From the NCBI RefSeq assembly GCF_019029495.1, contig NZ_JAERQM010000005.1:372001-436000 (forward strand): a stretch of DNA of 64,000 nt, in the 5' to 3' direction. Made by a program: the position numbers and the translations under genes. A model generated the notes under the pieces. It was not told the DNA's origin. It searched no databases and was given only the letters and a program-made list of their open reading frames with translations. This document shows, one piece after another, positions 52,238 to 59,943 of the stretch (its first letter is position 1; every line of letters starts with the position of its first letter). Source of the DNA: Falsiroseomonas oleicola (lineage in GTDB: Bacteria > Pseudomonadota > Alphaproteobacteria > Acetobacterales > Acetobacteraceae).

Positions 52238-53029
52238 ATGGATCTGGGTCTCAAGGGCAAGCGCGCCCTGGTGATGGGTGCCTCCAAGGGTCTCGGCCGC
52301 GCGATCGCGGACAGCCTGGCGGCCGAGGGCGCCGCCGTGGTGGTCAGCGGCCGCGACCAGGCGACGCTGGATAAGGTGGCGGGTGAGCTGAAGGCCGCCG
52401 GCGCCCCGCAGGCCTTTGGTGTGCCGGCGGATGTGGCCAGCGGCGCGGATATGGACCGGCTGGCGGATGAGGCCGCGCGGCTGATGGGCGGCGTCGATAT
52501 CCTGGTGCTGAACCATGGCGGCCCGCCGCCCTGCATCGCCTCCGAGATCACAGATGCCTCGCTGCACACCTGGTTCGAGCAGATGGTCGCCTCGCCGATC
52601 CGCATCTGCAACCGGCTGATGCCGGCGATGCGCAAGCAGGGCTGGGGCCGCGTGATCGTGGTGGGCAGCACCGGCATGCAGCACCCGATTCCGAACCTCG
52701 CGCTGTCCAACACGCTGCGCGCCGCGATCTGGGGCTGGCTGAAGACGTTTTCGGGCGAGGTCGCGCAGGATGGCGTGACGATGAACGTTCTGGCACCCGG
52801 CAGCATCATGACCGGCCGCATCACCCAAAACGCCGAATCGCGCGCGGCCAAGGCGGGCACCACGGCGGAGGCGGAGATCGCGCAGATGGCCGCCGAGATT
52901 CCGGCGAAGCGCATCGGCATGCCCGACGAGTTCGGCCCGATGGGCGCCTTCCTTGCCAGCGAGCGTGGCGGCTACATCACCGGCAGCATGATTCGTGTGG
53001 ACGGCGGCCGCGTCCGCAGCATGCTGTAA
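52238..53029 (+). CDS. Short-chain dehydrogenase/reductase-family protein lacking the YxxxK pair
   Basis: A 263-residue Rossmann protein. The cofactor motif is GASKGLG (14-20), followed by an NHGG segment at 92-95, and the catalytic Ser is Ser144 of GSTG. At the place of the classical YxxSK the sequence reads LALSN: Tyr is Leu154 and Lys is Asn158. Such variants form a recognisable subgroup of SDRs whose chemistry is unclear. It keeps the C-terminal GGYITGSMIRVDGG. AAGGA precedes the ATG. It is the first gene of the carbamoyl/hydantoin operon, 12 bases before the amidohydrolase. Confidence 0.87.
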   Translation: MDLGLKGKRALVMGASKGLGRAIADSLAAEGAAVVVSGRDQATLDKVAGELKAAGAPQAFGVPADVASGADMDRLADEAARLMGGVDILVLNHGGPPPCIASEITDASLHTWFEQMVASPIRICNRLMPAMRKQGWGRVIVVGSTGMQHPIPNLALSNTLRAAIWGWLKTFSGEVAQDGVTMNVLAPGSIMTGRITQNAESRAAKAGTTAEAEIAQMAAEIPAKRIGMPDEFGPMGAFLASERGGYITGSMIRVDGGRVRSML

Positions 53030-53041
53030 GGAATAGCTGCC

Positions 53042-54307
53042 GTGATCCCGAACCTCTCCCCCGATGTCGAGCTGGCCGCGAAGCTGTTCGACGCGTTGCG
53101 CGACGCCAGCTTCGACGGCGTCGGCATCACCCGCGACGCCTATGGCGCTGGTGAGCGACGCGCGCATGAGATCGTGTGCGCGGCGGCGGAGGGGATCGGG
53201 CTGGAATGCCGCGCGGACCCGGTGGGCAATCTGCTGATGACCCTGCCGGGCAGCGACCGCGCCGCGAAGCGCGTGCTGCTCGGCAGCCATCTGGACAGCG
53301 TGGCGGAAGGCGGCAATTTCGATGGCGCCGCCGGCGTGCTCTGCGGCCTGTCCGCGGTGGCCGGCATGAAGCGCGCCGGCTTCGTGCCGGGGCGCGACGT
53401 GACGGTGGTGGCGGTGCGGGCGGAGGAGGCGGGAAGCTGGTTTCCCATCTCCTACCCCGGTTCGCGCGGCGCGCTCGGCCTGCTGAAGCCGGAAGAACTC
53501 CAGGCGAAGCGGCAGGACAATGGCCGCTCGCTGGCCGACCATATGCGCGACGAAGGCTTCGATCCGGGCTTCGTCGAGGCCGGTGGCAAGACCTTCTCGC
53601 CCGACGACACCGCAGCCTTTCTCGAATTGCATATCGAGCAGGGGCCGGTGCTGGAAGGGCAGGGGGTGCCGGTCGGCATCGTCACCGGCATTCCCGGCAG
53701 CCGGCGCCTGCGCGCCGCGCGCGTGCTGGGCGAATACAACCATTCCGGCGCGACACCGCGAAAATACCGGCGCGACGCGGCGATTGCCCTCGCCGAACTG
53801 GCGCATCGCGTCGATGACCGCTGGGTGGAGCTGGAGGCGCGGGGCCATGTGCTGGTCGTCACCTTCTGCGTCATGGGCACGACCGAGGATGCCGGCTTCA
53901 CCAAGATCGCCGGCGAGGCGCGCTTCCAGCTCGACGTGCGCAGCGTGAATCCGCGCAGCTGCGACCTGCTGATGGAAGCGCTGTACGACGCGGTGCCGGA
54001 GATCGAGGCGCGGCGCGGCGTGCGCTTCGAACTCGGCGCCGAGACCACGAGCCGCGCCGCGCCGATGGATGCGGAGATCCAGTCCGGCCTGGTGCGCGCG
54101 GCCGATGCGCTGGGCATCAGGCATCTGGCGATGGCGAGCGGCGCCGGCCATGATGCGGCAGCCTTTGCCATGGCGGGCATCCCGGCCGGGATGATCTTCG
54201 TCCGCAATCAGAATGGCAGCCACAATCCGAAGGAAGCGATGCGGATGGACGATTTTGCCGAGGCCTGTGCCGTCGTGACGCGCTGGGCGAGCGAGGCTTC
54301 GCAGTGA
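53042..54307 (+). CDS. M20-type N-carbamoyl-L-amino-acid hydrolase / allantoate amidohydrolase family
   Basis: A 421-residue dinuclear-metal amidohydrolase with GTG start. Ligand motifs are seen: GSHLDSVAEGGNFDGAAG (His, Asp), RAEEAGSWFP (Glu pair), ELHIEQGPVLE (His) and SGAGHDAAAF (His). Relatives are HyuC (N-carbamoyl-L-amino acids), beta-ureidopropionase and allantoate amidohydrolase. Next to HyuA/HyuB genes the carbamoyl-amino-acid role is the best guess, releasing the amino acid, CO2 and ammonia. Its stop overlaps the hyuA start (GTGA). Confidence 0.9.
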   Translation: MIPNLSPDVELAAKLFDALRDASFDGVGITRDAYGAGERRAHEIVCAAAEGIGLECRADPVGNLLMTLPGSDRAAKRVLLGSHLDSVAEGGNFDGAAGVLCGLSAVAGMKRAGFVPGRDVTVVAVRAEEAGSWFPISYPGSRGALGLLKPEELQAKRQDNGRSLADHMRDEGFDPGFVEAGGKTFSPDDTAAFLELHIEQGPVLEGQGVPVGIVTGIPGSRRLRAARVLGEYNHSGATPRKYRRDAAIALAELAHRVDDRWVELEARGHVLVVTFCVMGTTEDAGFTKIAGEARFQLDVRSVNPRSCDLLMEALYDAVPEIEARRGVRFELGAETTSRAAPMDAEIQSGLVRAADALGIRHLAMASGAGHDAAAFAMAGIPAGMIFVRNQNGSHNPKEAMRMDDFAEACAVVTRWASEASQ

Positions 54308-56385
54308 GCGTTGGGGCACGCCTCGCCGTCGATATCGGCGGCACCTTCACCGATGTGGCCGTCGAGCGTGATGGCGAACGCTGGACCGGCAAGGTCCTGA
54401 CCACGCCACATGCTCCGGAACTCGGCGTGCTCAACGGCGTGAAGCTGGTGATGGAGAAGGCGGGGCTGACGCCGGCTGATATCGCCCTCGTCATTCACGG
54501 CACCACGCTGGCCACCAATGCGATCATCGAGCGCAAGGGTGCCAAGACCGCGCTGCTGACCACGGACGGGTTTCGGGACGTGCTCGCGCTGGGCAATGAG
54601 TCCCGCTACGACCAGTACGACCTCAACATCGACCTGCCGCAGCCGCTGATCCCGCGCCGCTGGCGCCTGACGGTGCCGGAGCGGCTGGACAATGAGGGGC
54701 GCATCCTGCTGGCGCTGGATGAGGCCGCGGTGCGGGCGCAGGTCGCTGTGATGCGCGCCGAGGGCATCGAGAGCCTGGCCATCGGCTTCCTGCATGCCTT
54801 CGTGAACCCGGCGCATGAAAAGCGCGCCGCCGCCATCGCGCACGAGATGTGGCCGGAACTGCCGATCTCGCTGTCTTCCGAAGTCTCGCCCGAGATGCGG
54901 GAGTGGGAGCGGTTTTCGACCACCGCGGCGAATGCCTATGTGCAGCCGCTGATGGCGAGCTATCTGCGGCGGCTGGAGACGGGCCTGAAGGAAGGCGGCT
55001 TCGGCTGCCCGCTGTTCATGATGCTGTCGGGTGGCGGGCTGACGACGCTCGACACCGCAGCGCGCTTCCCGATCCGCCTGGTCGAATCCGGCCCGGCCGG
55101 TGGCGCGATCTTCTCGGCGCATGTGGCCAAGCAGCGCGGATGGTCGAAGGTGCTGTCCTTCGACATGGGCGGCACCACCGCGAAGGTCTGCCTGATCGAC
55201 GATTTCGCGCCGCAGGCGTCGCGTACCTTCGAGGTCGCGCGCGTCGGCCGCTTCAAGAAGGGTTCTGGGCTGCCGCTGCGGATTCCGGTGATCGAGATGG
55301 TGGAGATCGGCGCCGGCGGCGGCTCCATCGCGCATCTCGATGCGCTGGGTCGCATCCAGGTCGGGCCGGAAAGCGCGGGCGCCGATCCGGGGCCGGCCTG
55401 CTATGGCCGCGGCGGCGACAAGCCGGCGGTGACGGATGCGAACCTGTCCCTCGGCCGCTACGAGCCGGACCTTTTTGCGGGCGGCGCGCTGAAGCTGCAT
55501 GTGCAGCCGGCGCTCGACGCGCTGGAGGCGCATGTGGGCCGTGGGCTCGGGCTGGCGCCGGAGATGGCCGGGCTCGGCGTGGTCGAGATGGTGGACGAGA
55601 ACATGGCCAATGCGGCGCGTGTCCATGCCATCGAGTCTGGAAAAGGCTATGGCGGCCGCGGCATCATCGCCTTCGGTGGCGGCGGCCCGGTGCATGGCTA
55701 TCGCGTGGCGGAGAAGATCGGCGTGGATCGCGTGCTGGTGCCGTCAGGGGCCGGCGTCGGCTCCGCCATCGGCTTTCTGCGCGCGCCGGTGGGCTATGAG
55801 GTGGTGAAGTCCCTGTACCAGCGGTTCCGCACCTTCGACGTCAGCGCGGTGAATGCGCTGCTGGCCGAGATGTCGGCCGAAGCGTCCCGCGTCGTGGCCG
55901 AAGGCTCCTTCGGCGCGCCGACCGAGGAGCATCGCATCGCCTTCATGCGCTATGTCGGCCAGGGGCATGAGATCAACGTGGCACTGCCCGCGCGCCCACT
56001 GACCGTGCAGGACGTGGCCGCGATCCGCGCGGCCTACGACGCCGAATACACGCGCTTCTACGACCGGCCGGTGCCGGGCAGCGATGTCGAAATCCTGTCC
56101 TTCGCGGTCACGGTCGCGACGGTGGCGGATGCGGTGGAGCCGGTCGCCCCCGTCGCCGATGCGCCCGCCCCGGCGCCGATCCGCGTGCAGCAGGTGCGCG
56201 ACACGGCCACGGGGCAGGTGGCGCCCTGGCAGGTCTATGACCGCGCCGAAATGCCGCCTGGCGCCACGGTGCCCGGGCCGTGCATCGTCTCCGAAGCCGA
56301 GACCAGCACGCTGGTCGGGCCGGGCTGGCGCTGCCGCGTCGATGGGCTGGGGTATCTGGAACTGACGAGAGGTGCGGGGCGATGA
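54304..56385 (+). CDS. hyuA: Hydantoinase/oxoprolinase family protein, HyuA subunit
   Basis: A 693-residue protein with GTG start. The N-terminal hydantoinase A domain begins ARLAVDIGGTFTDVAVE, a phosphate-binding fold of ASKHA ATPases, and a second such motif is SFDMGGTTAKVCLID near residue 285. HyuA with HyuB hydrolyses hydantoin, N-methylhydantoin or 5-oxoproline rings using ATP; relatives act as acetone carboxylases. Which ring is opened cannot be read. Its stop overlaps the orphan gene start by ATGA. Confidence 0.93.
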   Translation: MSVGARLAVDIGGTFTDVAVERDGERWTGKVLTTPHAPELGVLNGVKLVMEKAGLTPADIALVIHGTTLATNAIIERKGAKTALLTTDGFRDVLALGNESRYDQYDLNIDLPQPLIPRRWRLTVPERLDNEGRILLALDEAAVRAQVAVMRAEGIESLAIGFLHAFVNPAHEKRAAAIAHEMWPELPISLSSEVSPEMREWERFSTTAANAYVQPLMASYLRRLETGLKEGGFGCPLFMMLSGGGLTTLDTAARFPIRLVESGPAGGAIFSAHVAKQRGWSKVLSFDMGGTTAKVCLIDDFAPQASRTFEVARVGRFKKGSGLPLRIPVIEMVEIGAGGGSIAHLDALGRIQVGPESAGADPGPACYGRGGDKPAVTDANLSLGRYEPDLFAGGALKLHVQPALDALEAHVGRGLGLAPEMAGLGVVEMVDENMANAARVHAIESGKGYGGRGIIAFGGGGPVHGYRVAEKIGVDRVLVPSGAGVGSAIGFLRAPVGYEVVKSLYQRFRTFDVSAVNALLAEMSAEASRVVAEGSFGAPTEEHRIAFMRYVGQGHEINVALPARPLTVQDVAAIRAAYDAEYTRFYDRPVPGSDVEILSFAVTVATVADAVEPVAPVADAPAPAPIRVQQVRDTATGQVAPWQVYDRAEMPPGATVPGPCIVSEAETSTLVGPGWRCRVDGLGYLELTRGAGR

Positions 56386-56900
56386 GTTGGCTCAAGCGCT
56401 TACTTGGCGCTCCGCAAACACCAACGCAGCCTGCAAGCACGACTCCCGAGCTGCCGACCGCTGAGGAGATGAACTTCGTCATCCCCGCGTTCGGTCAGCT
56501 AATGGAGAGGAATGCAGGTCAACTCGGAACTGTTTTCGACGAGGCGATGTTGCCTAAATCGAAAGCACGTCTCGAATTTGTCCTGTTTTGTGCGATTGGC
56601 GTCGTTGAGAGCGAAGATGAAGCGCAGCAGTTGGCCGCCGGCTTGCTGCATATTGCTGACTACCAGCCGAACGTTGGGACGGTACCGGTCACGCAGTTAC
56701 CCGCATTGCCAACTCTCGGCTCGCCCTCAAGCCCTGAGGCAATCCGCGCCGCTGCCGAGGCAGTTTCTGCGCATGCGGTCACGTCGAGGTATTCGGCCTT
56801 CGAGATGCGAGTGCAGCAGGATCTCGAGCGCCTGAACGGAATGGCCGATAAGGCGCTGGCTGCGCGAGCGGCCCGACTCAAGCACCGGAGTGGACGATGA
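56382..56900 (+). CDS. Unknown low-GC protein inserted between hyuA and hyuB
   Basis: A 172-residue protein with no family I recognise. It starts MSWLKRLLGAPQ, has a Pro/Thr-rich linker, then LEFVLFCAIGVVESEDEAQQLAAGLLHIADYQPN and a helical C-terminus ending in basic residues (ARLKHRSGR). Its G+C is clearly below that of both neighbours and it uses codons rare nearby (TTA, CTA, TTG, AAA), suggesting recent acquisition. Yet it overlaps hyuA (ATGA) and hyuB (ATGA) exactly, so it is translated as part of the operon. Confidence 0.75.
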   Translation: MSWLKRLLGAPQTPTQPASTTPELPTAEEMNFVIPAFGQLMERNAGQLGTVFDEAMLPKSKARLEFVLFCAIGVVESEDEAQQLAAGLLHIADYQPNVGTVPVTQLPALPTLGSPSSPEAIRAAAEAVSAHAVTSRYSAFEMRVQQDLERLNGMADKALAARAARLKHRSGR

Positions 56901-58555
56901 TCGGCGCCGACGCACTGACAAAGATTCAGCAGCAGATCCAGTGGAATCGCCTGATCGCGGTGGTGGAGGAACAGGCGCAGATCATGATCCGCACCGCCTT
57001 CTCCACCACGGTGCGGGAAGCCGGTGACCTCTCGGCCGGCGTCTTCGACCTGCAGGGCCGCATGCTGGCGCAGGCCGTCACCGGCACGCCGGGGCACGTC
57101 AATTCCATGATGGAATCGGTCGGCCATTTCCTCGCGAAATTCCCGGCGGAGACGATGAAGCCGGGCGACCACTACATCACCAACGACCCCTGGCTCGGCA
57201 CCGGGCACCTGCACGACCTCACCGTCGTCACGCCCGCCTTCCAGCGCGGCCGGATCGTCGGCCTGTTTGCCAACACGGCCCACGTCATCGATGTCGGCGG
57301 CCTCGGCATGGGCCCCGAGGGTCGCAGCGTCTTCGAGGAGGGGCTCTATATCCCCATCGTGAAGTGCTTCGATCAGGGGAAGCCGAACGAGACGCTGTTC
57401 GACTTCGTCCGCGTCGGCACCCGCACCCCGGTGGAGCTCGAGGGCGATATCTACTCCCTCTGTGCCTGCAACGATGCCGGCGCCAAGCGTCTGGTCGAGA
57501 TGCTGGACGAGTTCGGCATGGACAGCCTGGACCCCTTGGCCGCCTACATCTTCGACAGCTCGCTGAAGGCGACGCTCGAGGAAATCGCGAAGATTCCTCA
57601 GGGCAGCTACAGCGCCCAGATTACCTCCGATGGCTACGAGGCCCCCGTCACGCTGAAGGCCGCGATGACGGTGAAGGCGGATGAGATCGTGGTGGACTAT
57701 GCCGGCACCTCCGGCCTCTCCGGGCGGGGGATCAACGTGCCGGCCTCCTACTGCCGCGCCTATTCCTGCTTCGGCATCAAGGTGGTGGTGGCGCCCGAAA
57801 TCCCGAACAACTGGGCCTCGCTGGCGCCCTTCCGGATGGAGATCCCGGAGGGCTGCATCCTGAATGCGCCGCGGCCCTACCCGGTCTCGGTCCGCCATGT
57901 GGTCGGCCAGTTGCTGCCCGACCTGATGATGGGCTGCCTGCACCAGGCGGTGCCGGATCGCGTGACGGCGGAGGGCTCCTCCGCCCTCTGGAACCCGCCG
58001 CTGCGGGGCGGCGCGCAGGTCTCGGGCTCCGCGGCGGAGCTGCCGGATTTCGAGATCATCACCTTCAACTCCGGCGGCACCGGCGCGCGCCGCACCAAGG
58101 ACGGCATGGACGGCACCGCCTTCCCGTCCGGCGTGCGCACCATGCCGGTGGAGGCGACGGAAAACGTCGCGCCGGTGATCTTCTGGCAGAACCAGATCCG
58201 CGAGGGCTCGGCCGGCGCCGGCCGCACCCGTGGCGGCTTCGGCAAGGTCATGGAGATCGGCACCAAGGGCGAGGCCGAATTCGCCGTGAACGCCATCTTC
58301 GACCGCGTGGCGAATGCGCCGAAAGGCCGGGACGGCGGCGGCGATGGCGCGGCCGGATGGGTCGGCCACACCGATGGCACCACCATCCGCACCAAGGGGT
58401 TCCAGATTGTCCCCAAGGGCAAGCGCCTGGTGCTGAACCTGCCCGGCGGCGGCGGCATGGGCGACCCGAAGCAGCGCGACCGCGCGCTGGTCGAGCGTGA
58501 CGTGGCGGATGGGCTGATCAGCCCCGAACAGGCCAAGGCGCTGTACGGCGCCTGA
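56897..58555 (+). CDS. hyuB: Hydantoinase/oxoprolinase family protein, HyuB subunit
   Basis: A 552-residue hydantoinase B protein. Family marks: RTAFSTTVREAGDLSAGVFD, GHVNSMMESVGHF, DHYITNDPWLGTGHLHDLTVV, YAGTSGLSGRGINVP and NLPGGGGMGDP near the C-terminus. It is the partner of HyuA in an ATP-dependent cyclic-amide hydrolase. It starts in an ATGA overlap with the orphan gene that separates it from hyuA, and ends before a strong 13-bp hairpin. Confidence 0.93.
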   Translation: MIGADALTKIQQQIQWNRLIAVVEEQAQIMIRTAFSTTVREAGDLSAGVFDLQGRMLAQAVTGTPGHVNSMMESVGHFLAKFPAETMKPGDHYITNDPWLGTGHLHDLTVVTPAFQRGRIVGLFANTAHVIDVGGLGMGPEGRSVFEEGLYIPIVKCFDQGKPNETLFDFVRVGTRTPVELEGDIYSLCACNDAGAKRLVEMLDEFGMDSLDPLAAYIFDSSLKATLEEIAKIPQGSYSAQITSDGYEAPVTLKAAMTVKADEIVVDYAGTSGLSGRGINVPASYCRAYSCFGIKVVVAPEIPNNWASLAPFRMEIPEGCILNAPRPYPVSVRHVVGQLLPDLMMGCLHQAVPDRVTAEGSSALWNPPLRGGAQVSGSAAELPDFEIITFNSGGTGARRTKDGMDGTAFPSGVRTMPVEATENVAPVIFWQNQIREGSAGAGRTRGGFGKVMEIGTKGEAEFAVNAIFDRVANAPKGRDGGGDGAAGWVGHTDGTTIRTKGFQIVPKGKRLVLNLPGGGGMGDPKQRDRALVERDVADGLISPEQAKALYGA

Positions 58556-58592
58556 ACCCGTTGCGCGCACGAAGCCTTTTCAACGTGTAACC

Positions 58593-58627
58593 GCTGCCTC
58601 CGCCGCCCTTGGGCCGGCGGAGGCAGC
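58593..58627 (+). terminator. Strong stem-loop after hyuB
   Basis: GCTGCCTCCGCCG, nine-base loop, CGGCGGAGGCAGC: a perfect 13-bp stem 38 bases after hyuB and 15 bases before the serine hydrolase start. There is no T-run, so rho-independent termination is uncertain, but it would strongly block read-through or translation initiation nearby. Confidence 0.5.
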
Positions 58628-58642
58628 ACCCAACTCTGGGGC

Positions 58643-59659
58643 ATGAACGCAACCACCCGACGCGCCGCACTTGCCGGCGGCCTTTTGGTGCTGGCGGCCC
58701 CGGCGCTGCGGGCCCAGCCTCGTGCTCCGGCGGGGCGCCTTGCCGCCGGACTCGATCGTGCGGCGGAAACCCCCGGCCTACGCAGCCTGATCGTCGTCCA
58801 GAACGGCGTGCCGTTGGCGGAGCGGGTGTTTCGCGGGCCGGCGCTGGACCGGCCGACCAATGTCAAATCCGCCTCCAAGACCATCCTCGCCATGCTCGCC
58901 GGCATCGCCATCGAGCGTGGCGTGCTGCGCGGGCTGGACCAGCCCGTGGCGCCGATCCTCGGCAACCGAATCCCGCGCGGCGCCGACCCGGCGGTGCGCG
59001 ACATCACGCTGAACCACCTGCTGTCGATGCGCGCGGGGCTGGAGCCGACTTCCGGCGCCAATTACGGCCGCTGGGTCAGCAGCCGGGACTGGGTGGGCTT
59101 CGCGCTGGGGCGGCCGATGGTGGATGAGCCGGGCGGGCGGATGCTCTATTCCACCGGCACCTCCCACATCCTGGCCGCCGTGCTGGCCCGCGCCAGCGGC
59201 CGCAGCATCCGCGAACTGGCGACGGAGTGGCTGTTCCGCCCGCTCGGCCATCCGGTGCCGGAATGGACGCGGGACCCGCAGGGGCTGCATTTCGGCGGCA
59301 ACGAGATGGCGCTGTCCCCGCGCGCGCTGCTGGCCTTCGGCGAATGCTGCCGCAATGGCGGGCGGCATGAGGGACGGCAGGTGATCCCGGAGGCCTTTCT
59401 ACGCCAGGCCTGGTTGCCCCTGGGGCGCTCCGCCTGGTCCGGGCAGCAATACGGCCTCGGCTGGTGGATCGCGGAGGCGCGGGGCCAGCCGGTCTTCTAC
59501 GCCTGGGGCTATGGCGGGCAGATGGTCTATCTGCTGCCGGGGCTGGGGCTGACCGTGGTCATGACCTCCGACCCCGACGTGCCGCGCGTGCGCGGCCAGG
59601 TGCAGACGCGCCATGCGCTGCTGACCGAGGGCATCTTGCCGGCGTTTCTGGCTGCCTAA
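58643..59659 (+). CDS. Exported beta-lactamase-fold serine hydrolase
   Basis: A 338-residue class C beta-lactamase/DD-peptidase-fold protein. A twin-arginine-like leader (TTRRAALAGGLLVLAAPAL) ends at RAQ. The nucleophile is Ser76 in SASK (SXXK with Lys79). The second-motif Tyr is seen in YSTGTS and the third motif as WGYGGQ in place of KTG/HxG. Such enzymes hydrolyse esters, amides or D-peptides in the periplasm; true beta-lactamase activity is not implied. It follows hyuB on the same strand behind a hairpin and converges with a small gene, overlapping by four bases. Confidence 0.88.
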   Translation: MNATTRRAALAGGLLVLAAPALRAQPRAPAGRLAAGLDRAAETPGLRSLIVVQNGVPLAERVFRGPALDRPTNVKSASKTILAMLAGIAIERGVLRGLDQPVAPILGNRIPRGADPAVRDITLNHLLSMRAGLEPTSGANYGRWVSSRDWVGFALGRPMVDEPGGRMLYSTGTSHILAAVLARASGRSIRELATEWLFRPLGHPVPEWTRDPQGLHFGGNEMALSPRALLAFGECCRNGGRHEGRQVIPEAFLRQAWLPLGRSAWSGQQYGLGWWIAEARGQPVFYAWGYGGQMVYLLPGLGLTVVMTSDPDVPRVRGQVQTRHALLTEGILPAFLAA

Positions 59660-59850
59660 TCATCCGGCCCACCCTTGGTCTGATCCGTCACCCCCGGCGG
59701 GTCCGGGTATAGGTCCGATGGCACCTTGGCATCCGGATTCCGGGTGGTTCCGCCTTGCTGGACTTTCGCCTGGGTGGTCTTGCTGGTGGGGTCGGCGCTG
59801 TTCATGCGCTCGGCGGCGCCGGTGGGAAGCTTGGTTTTATCCTGGGTCAT
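59656..59850 (-). CDS. Small hydrophilic protein of unknown function
   Basis: A 64-residue protein rich in Thr, Asp, Lys, Pro and Gln with no hydrophobic core, so probably disordered. It opens MTQDKTKLPTGAAERMN and ends DQTKGGPDD. A strong GAGGGAGA lies four bases before the ATG, which supports translation. No function can be given. The 93 bases between it and the divergent D-aminoacylase gene hold their promoters; I saw no clear boxes. Confidence 0.65.
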   Translation of the reverse strand: MTQDKTKLPTGAAERMNSADPTSKTTQAKVQQGGTTRNPDAKVPSDLYPDPPGVTDQTKGGPDD

Positions 59851-59943
59851 TCTCCCTCAACGCGCCGCCGGGGCGCTGGCTCCCTATCGGAACGCCCCGC
59901 GGCTTGGCATGATCGCGCAGGCCTGACCCGAGGGATCCCAAGA

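Noticed and set aside
51461-54319. A 952-codon minus-strand open frame across the SDR and carbamoyl hydrolase genes
   Set aside because: Low-complexity antisense product; the + strand genes have intact catalytic motifs and ribosome-binding sites.
58643-59659. Calling the serine hydrolase a beta-lactamase resistance gene
   Set aside because: SXXK is shared by many esterases and peptidases and the third motif is WGYGG; no resistance function can be inferred.
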